Positions 5,303-7,691 of a DNA stretch of 7,691 bases are shown here, piece after piece. The position numbers were made by a program, and so were the translations under genes. The stretch spans positions 1 to 7,691 of the forward strand of contig SOJT01000046.1 in the NCBI GenBank assembly GCA_004376485.1. The letters are read 5' to 3'. The DNA comes from Candidatus Aerophobota bacterium (GTDB lineage: Bacteria > Aerophobota > Aerophobia > Aerophobales > AE-B3A). The number at the start of each line of letters is the position of its first letter. Positions within the stretch are counted from its first letter, which is position 1. A model generated the notes under the pieces. It made no database searches. It was not told the origin of the DNA and was given only the letters and a program-made list of their open reading frames with translations.

Positions 5303-6985
5303 TTACATTTTCTCTGGTGCAGATATTCCCAATAAATTGAGGACATCTCGAAGGGCAACTTGGACGGCTTTAACCAGGAGCAGGCGAGCCAAAGAAAGAT
5401 CCTTATCCTGTCCAATGACCTGGTGAAGGGTATAGAATTGGTGGAAAATGGTAGCCACACTCTGGAGCCAAGTGGTAAGCCGATGAGGCTCCAGGCTTTC
5501 CCCCACCTCCTTAACCATATCGGGCAGGAGACAAAGTTCTCTCATCAACTTTCTTTCTTCGGGTGCCACCAGAAGATCCAGTTTTACCCTGGAAAGAGGG
5601 GGAATCTTTATTCCCTTATCCTTGGCTTTGTCCAGTATGCTGGAGATGCGAGCATGAGCATATTGAACATAAAAAACAGGGTTTTCCGGGGTTTGTTTTT
5701 TGGCCAGTTCCAGATCAAAATCAAGGTGGGAGTTGCAGGTGCGGGAGAGAAAGAAAAACCGACTGGCGTCTTTCCCTACCTCATCCAGAACCTGGGACAG
5801 TGGAACAAATTCTCCCTGGCGAGTAGAAACAGAGATGCGCTTCTCTCCCCTTTTCAGGGTAACCAGTTGATAGATGATGACCCGGAGAGAATCTCCGGGA
5901 TATCCTAAGGCCTGAATAGCTGCCTTCAAACGGGGAACATAGCCAATATGATCGGCTCCCCAGACATCAATGACCCAATTCAGACCTCGCTGGAATTTGT
6001 CTTGATGATAGGCAATATCGCTGGCAAAGTAGGTATACTCACCACTTTTGCGTCTTAAGACCCTATCCTCTTCATTCTCAAAAAACTCCGAGGTTTTAAA
6101 CCAGAGAGCTCCCTCCTTTTGGTAGACAAAGCCCTTATCTTTAAGGTTAGAGATAACTTCAGAAACCTGGTTTCCCTTATGAAAGCCGGACTCGGTTACC
6201 CAACTGTCGTATTTTACTCCGAAGCGGGTTAGATCTTCTTTTATCTTATCCAGGATTTTTCTTATCGTAAAATCAGCCAGGAGCTTCAGGGTTTTTTGGG
6301 AGGATTTGCAGGAGGCAGGAAGTTTATCTCTTAGCCCATCTTTTGCTTCTTTGGCTATCTGAATTATATAGTCTCCCTTATAGCCATCTTCCGGGAAAGA
6401 TACCTTCCTTCCCTCCAGTTCCTCAAGACGAGCCCAGACAGAGCGGGAGAGTCTTTCAATTTGTCCTCCCACATCATTGACATAATACTCTTTCTGGACC
6501 TGGTAGCCGGATTTAGAGAGAATATTCGCCAGACTATCCCCTACCGCAGCAGCTCTTCCGTGGCCCACATGAAGGGGACCGGTAGGATTGGCGGAAACAA
6601 ATTCTACCTGTACCCTCCTGCCTTCTCCATATGAGAAACGGGTAAAGCCTTCTTTTTGGGTAAGAATCTTCTCAAGGGTTTGGTGAAGGTAACTGGGAGA
6701 GATAAAGAGGTTAATAAATCCGGGGGGAGCGAATTCTACCCGGGAAAGAAAATCCTCCTTTTGCAAAGAAGCAATCAAAATCTGGGCTATTTCAGAGGTG
6801 GAAAGATCCCACTTCTCGGAAAGAAGAAAGGGAAGATTGGTGGAAAGATCCCCCCACTCTTCCCTTTTGGGTTGACTGATAAATACAGGAGGAAGATCCT
6901 CCCAAGAGATCCATCCTGAATCTTTGACCTCCTGAAGCGTTTTTTTCAGGTTATTTTCTATGAGTAGTTTAACAGAATTATTCAT
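5303..6985 (-). CDS. argS: Arginyl-tRNA synthetase
   Basis: 560-residue class I aminoacyl-tRNA synthetase that charges tRNA-Arg in the cytosol. It appears full length. The N-terminal Add1 tRNA-recognition domain covers about 3-95. The catalytic core starts near 103 and holds 'EFVSANPTGPLHVGHGRAAAVGDSLA', with HVGH (139-142) as the HIGH signature. Further ArgRS marks are 'YYVNDVGGQIERL' (167-179) and 'VWGADHIGYVPRLKAA' (341-356). The KMSKS region reads 'ISVSTRQGEF' (384-393), a degenerate form. The DALR anticodon-binding domain starts at 'FYVQYAHARISSIL' (438-451) and the chain ends 'LLGISAPEKM', close to the family's usual 'APERM' ending. The gene lies 34 nt downstream of the HtrA-like gene on the same strand. 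Its ribosome site is weak: the nearest AGGA is 17 nt upstream of the ATG. Confidence 0.97.
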   Translation of the reverse strand: MNNSVKLLIENNLKKTLQEVKDSGWISWEDLPPVFISQPKREEWGDLSTNLPFLLSEKWDLSTSEIAQILIASLQKEDFLSRVEFAPPGFINLFISPSYLHQTLEKILTQKEGFTRFSYGEGRRVQVEFVSANPTGPLHVGHGRAAAVGDSLANILSKSGYQVQKEYYVNDVGGQIERLSRSVWARLEELEGRKVSFPEDGYKGDYIIQIAKEAKDGLRDKLPASCKSSQKTLKLLADFTIRKILDKIKEDLTRFGVKYDSWVTESGFHKGNQVSEVISNLKDKGFVYQKEGALWFKTSEFFENEEDRVLRRKSGEYTYFASDIAYHQDKFQRGLNWVIDVWGADHIGYVPRLKAAIQALGYPGDSLRVIIYQLVTLKRGEKRISVSTRQGEFVPLSQVLDEVGKDASRFFFLSRTCNSHLDFDLELAKKQTPENPVFYVQYAHARISSILDKAKDKGIKIPPLSRVKLDLLVAPEERKLMRELCLLPDMVKEVGESLEPHRLTTWLQSVATIFHQFYTLHQVIGQDKDLSLARLLLVKAVQVALRDVLNLLGISAPEKM

Positions 6986-6993
6986 ATGGAGAT

Positions 6994-7003
6994 ATAAGCT
7001 TAT
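6994..7003. repeat. 10-bp palindrome just upstream of argS
   Basis: ATAAGCTTAT is perfectly palindromic and lies 8 nt before the argS ATG, in the place where a Shine-Dalgarno site would normally be. It may be chance in AT-rich sequence; no promoter could be matched around it. Confidence 0.3.
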
Positions 7004-7019
7004 CCTATGAGAACAGGAA

Positions 7020-7691
7020 CTATTTTTGAGTGAGCACCGTCACCCACATAGTCACTATTCCATGGCGTACTCGAAGAGCCACGGTATCTCCCGGTTTTAC
7101 TTTTCTCATGGCCTCCTCAAATTCCCTTAGACTGTCGACCTCCCCTTCATCGACTGGATCTAATCTAACTGCTTTTATCACATCGCCCACGTTAATTCCT
7201 GCTTGAGCAGCGGGACTTCCTGAATCCACTTCTATAACCACCACTCCCTTCTCTCCTTCTTTGAGATCATATTCTTTCTCCAGTTCAGGATTAATAGAGT
7301 GAACCTGAATTCCAAGAAGCCTCTCGCTTAATCCACCTTCGGTTATCTGGACTATCTCTTCTTGCTCCTGACCGGTAGGAAAAGTAATATTCATTTCCTT
7401 ACCCTTCCTTACCAGAGTCAAGGTAATCTCCTCGCCTATCTCTGTCTTGAGGATCTCTTCTCTTAAATCTAAGCCTGAGTCAACTGGCTTACCGTTTACC
7501 TTCTGTATAATGTCTTCTGCCTGAATACTAGCCTTATCCGCAGGGCTTCCCTTTATCACATTCACCACCAGCACGCCTTTCTTTACCCCAAATTTTTCCT
7601 CTAGCTCTGGAGTGAGCTCCTGCATGTAAATACCAATCCAGGGACGTCTGATCTCGCCATACTGAACTAAACTGTCCAGGAGCCTTTTGGC
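7020..7691 (-). CDS. HtrA/Do-like periplasmic serine protease, C-terminal part with two PDZ domains (cut by window edge)
   Basis: The frame stays open to the right edge, so this is the last 223 residues of a longer gene. The ATG at 7625 is internal: upstream codons read 'AKRLLDSLVQYGEIRRPWIGIY', the hallmark junction between the trypsin-like domain and PDZ1 in DegP/DegQ/HtrA ('...L...G.V.R.WLGI'). PDZ1 follows, with 'GVLVVNVIKGSPADKASIQAEDIIQKVNGKPV'-type sequence and the 'LREEI' helix; PDZ2 carries 'GVVVIEVDSGSPAAQAGINVGDVIKAV'. The catalytic His-Asp-Ser and the signal peptide would lie outside the window. Family members degrade or refold damaged proteins in the periplasm or at the outer face of the membrane. 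PDZ1 has 'KASIQAEDII' where 'AGL..GDVI' is usual, a modest deviation. The stop is 34 nt before argS, so the two probably share a transcript. Confidence 0.92.
   Translation of the reverse strand, partial: AKRLLDSLVQYGEIRRPWIGIYMQELTPELEEKFGVKKGVLVVNVIKGSPADKASIQAEDIIQKVNGKPVDSGLDLREEILKTEIGEEITLTLVRKGKEMNITFPTGQEQEEIVQITEGGLSERLLGIQVHSINPELEKEYDLKEGEKGVVVIEVDSGSPAAQAGINVGDVIKAVRLDPVDEGEVDSLREFEEAMRKVKPGDTVALRVRHGIVTMWVTVLTQK

Noticed and set aside
5360..5908. 182-codon + strand open frame within argS
   Set aside because: It lies wholly antisense to a full-length, well-conserved ArgRS, has no recognisable domain and no ribosome site; it is a shadow of the argS reading frame.
7020..7625. A separate small PDZ protein starting at the ATG at 7625
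   Set aside because: The frame continues upstream to the window edge with 22 residues that match the protease-PDZ1 junction of HtrA proteins, so the ATG is internal.
1..7691. Defence island, mobile element, CRISPR array or RNA gene
   Set aside because: Reading both strands showed no transposase, integrase, spaced repeats, tRNA-like folds or rRNA sequence. All six genes are core or common metabolic and housekeeping families.

Overview
The window is an ordinary-looking piece of bacterial chromosome with six protein-coding genes. Five are complete and one runs off the right edge. I see no tRNA, rRNA, CRISPR array, insertion sequence or prophage gene. The set (UvrD-type helicase, MgtE, bacterial-type ArgRS, HtrA with two PDZ domains, purine-rich Shine-Dalgarno sites) says Bacteria. 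The iron-sulfur aldo/keto reductase suggests, but does not prove, an anaerobe or a lineage rich in anaerobes. The phylum cannot be assigned from this sequence alone.

Left part (1-3055): an aldo/keto reductase with a C-terminal cysteine-rich ferredoxin-like domain on the + strand converges on a UvrD/PcrA/Rep-family helicase on the - strand. Their 3' ends overlap by 29 bp, so no space is left for an ordinary terminator between them. The helicase starts with TTG and lacks the C-terminal tail of classical PcrA/UvrD.

Middle part (3056-5245): a short ArsP/YraQ-like permease (- strand) and the magnesium channel/transporter MgtE (+ strand) diverge from a 246-bp intergenic region. This region is the most informative non-coding stretch. 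It holds a good sigma70-type promoter for the permease whose 17-bp spacer contains a perfect 14-bp palindrome (candidate operator), a TTGACA-type promoter candidate for mgtE, and an 18-codon open frame with a well-placed Shine-Dalgarno site in the mgtE leader. The permease promoter and a strong ribosome binding site together argue that the permease starts at 3634, not at the longer open-frame start at 3709.

Right part (5246-7691): argS (arginyl-tRNA synthetase) converges on mgtE and follows, after 34 nt on the same strand, the 3' end of an HtrA/Do-like protease gene. The two are probably co-transcribed. Only the two PDZ domains of the protease lie in the window.

The genes share no single pathway: redox chemistry, DNA repair or replication, membrane transport and magnesium homeostasis, translation, and envelope protein quality control. 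I found no convincing undescribed multi-gene system. The best lead is the divergent permease/mgtE control region.
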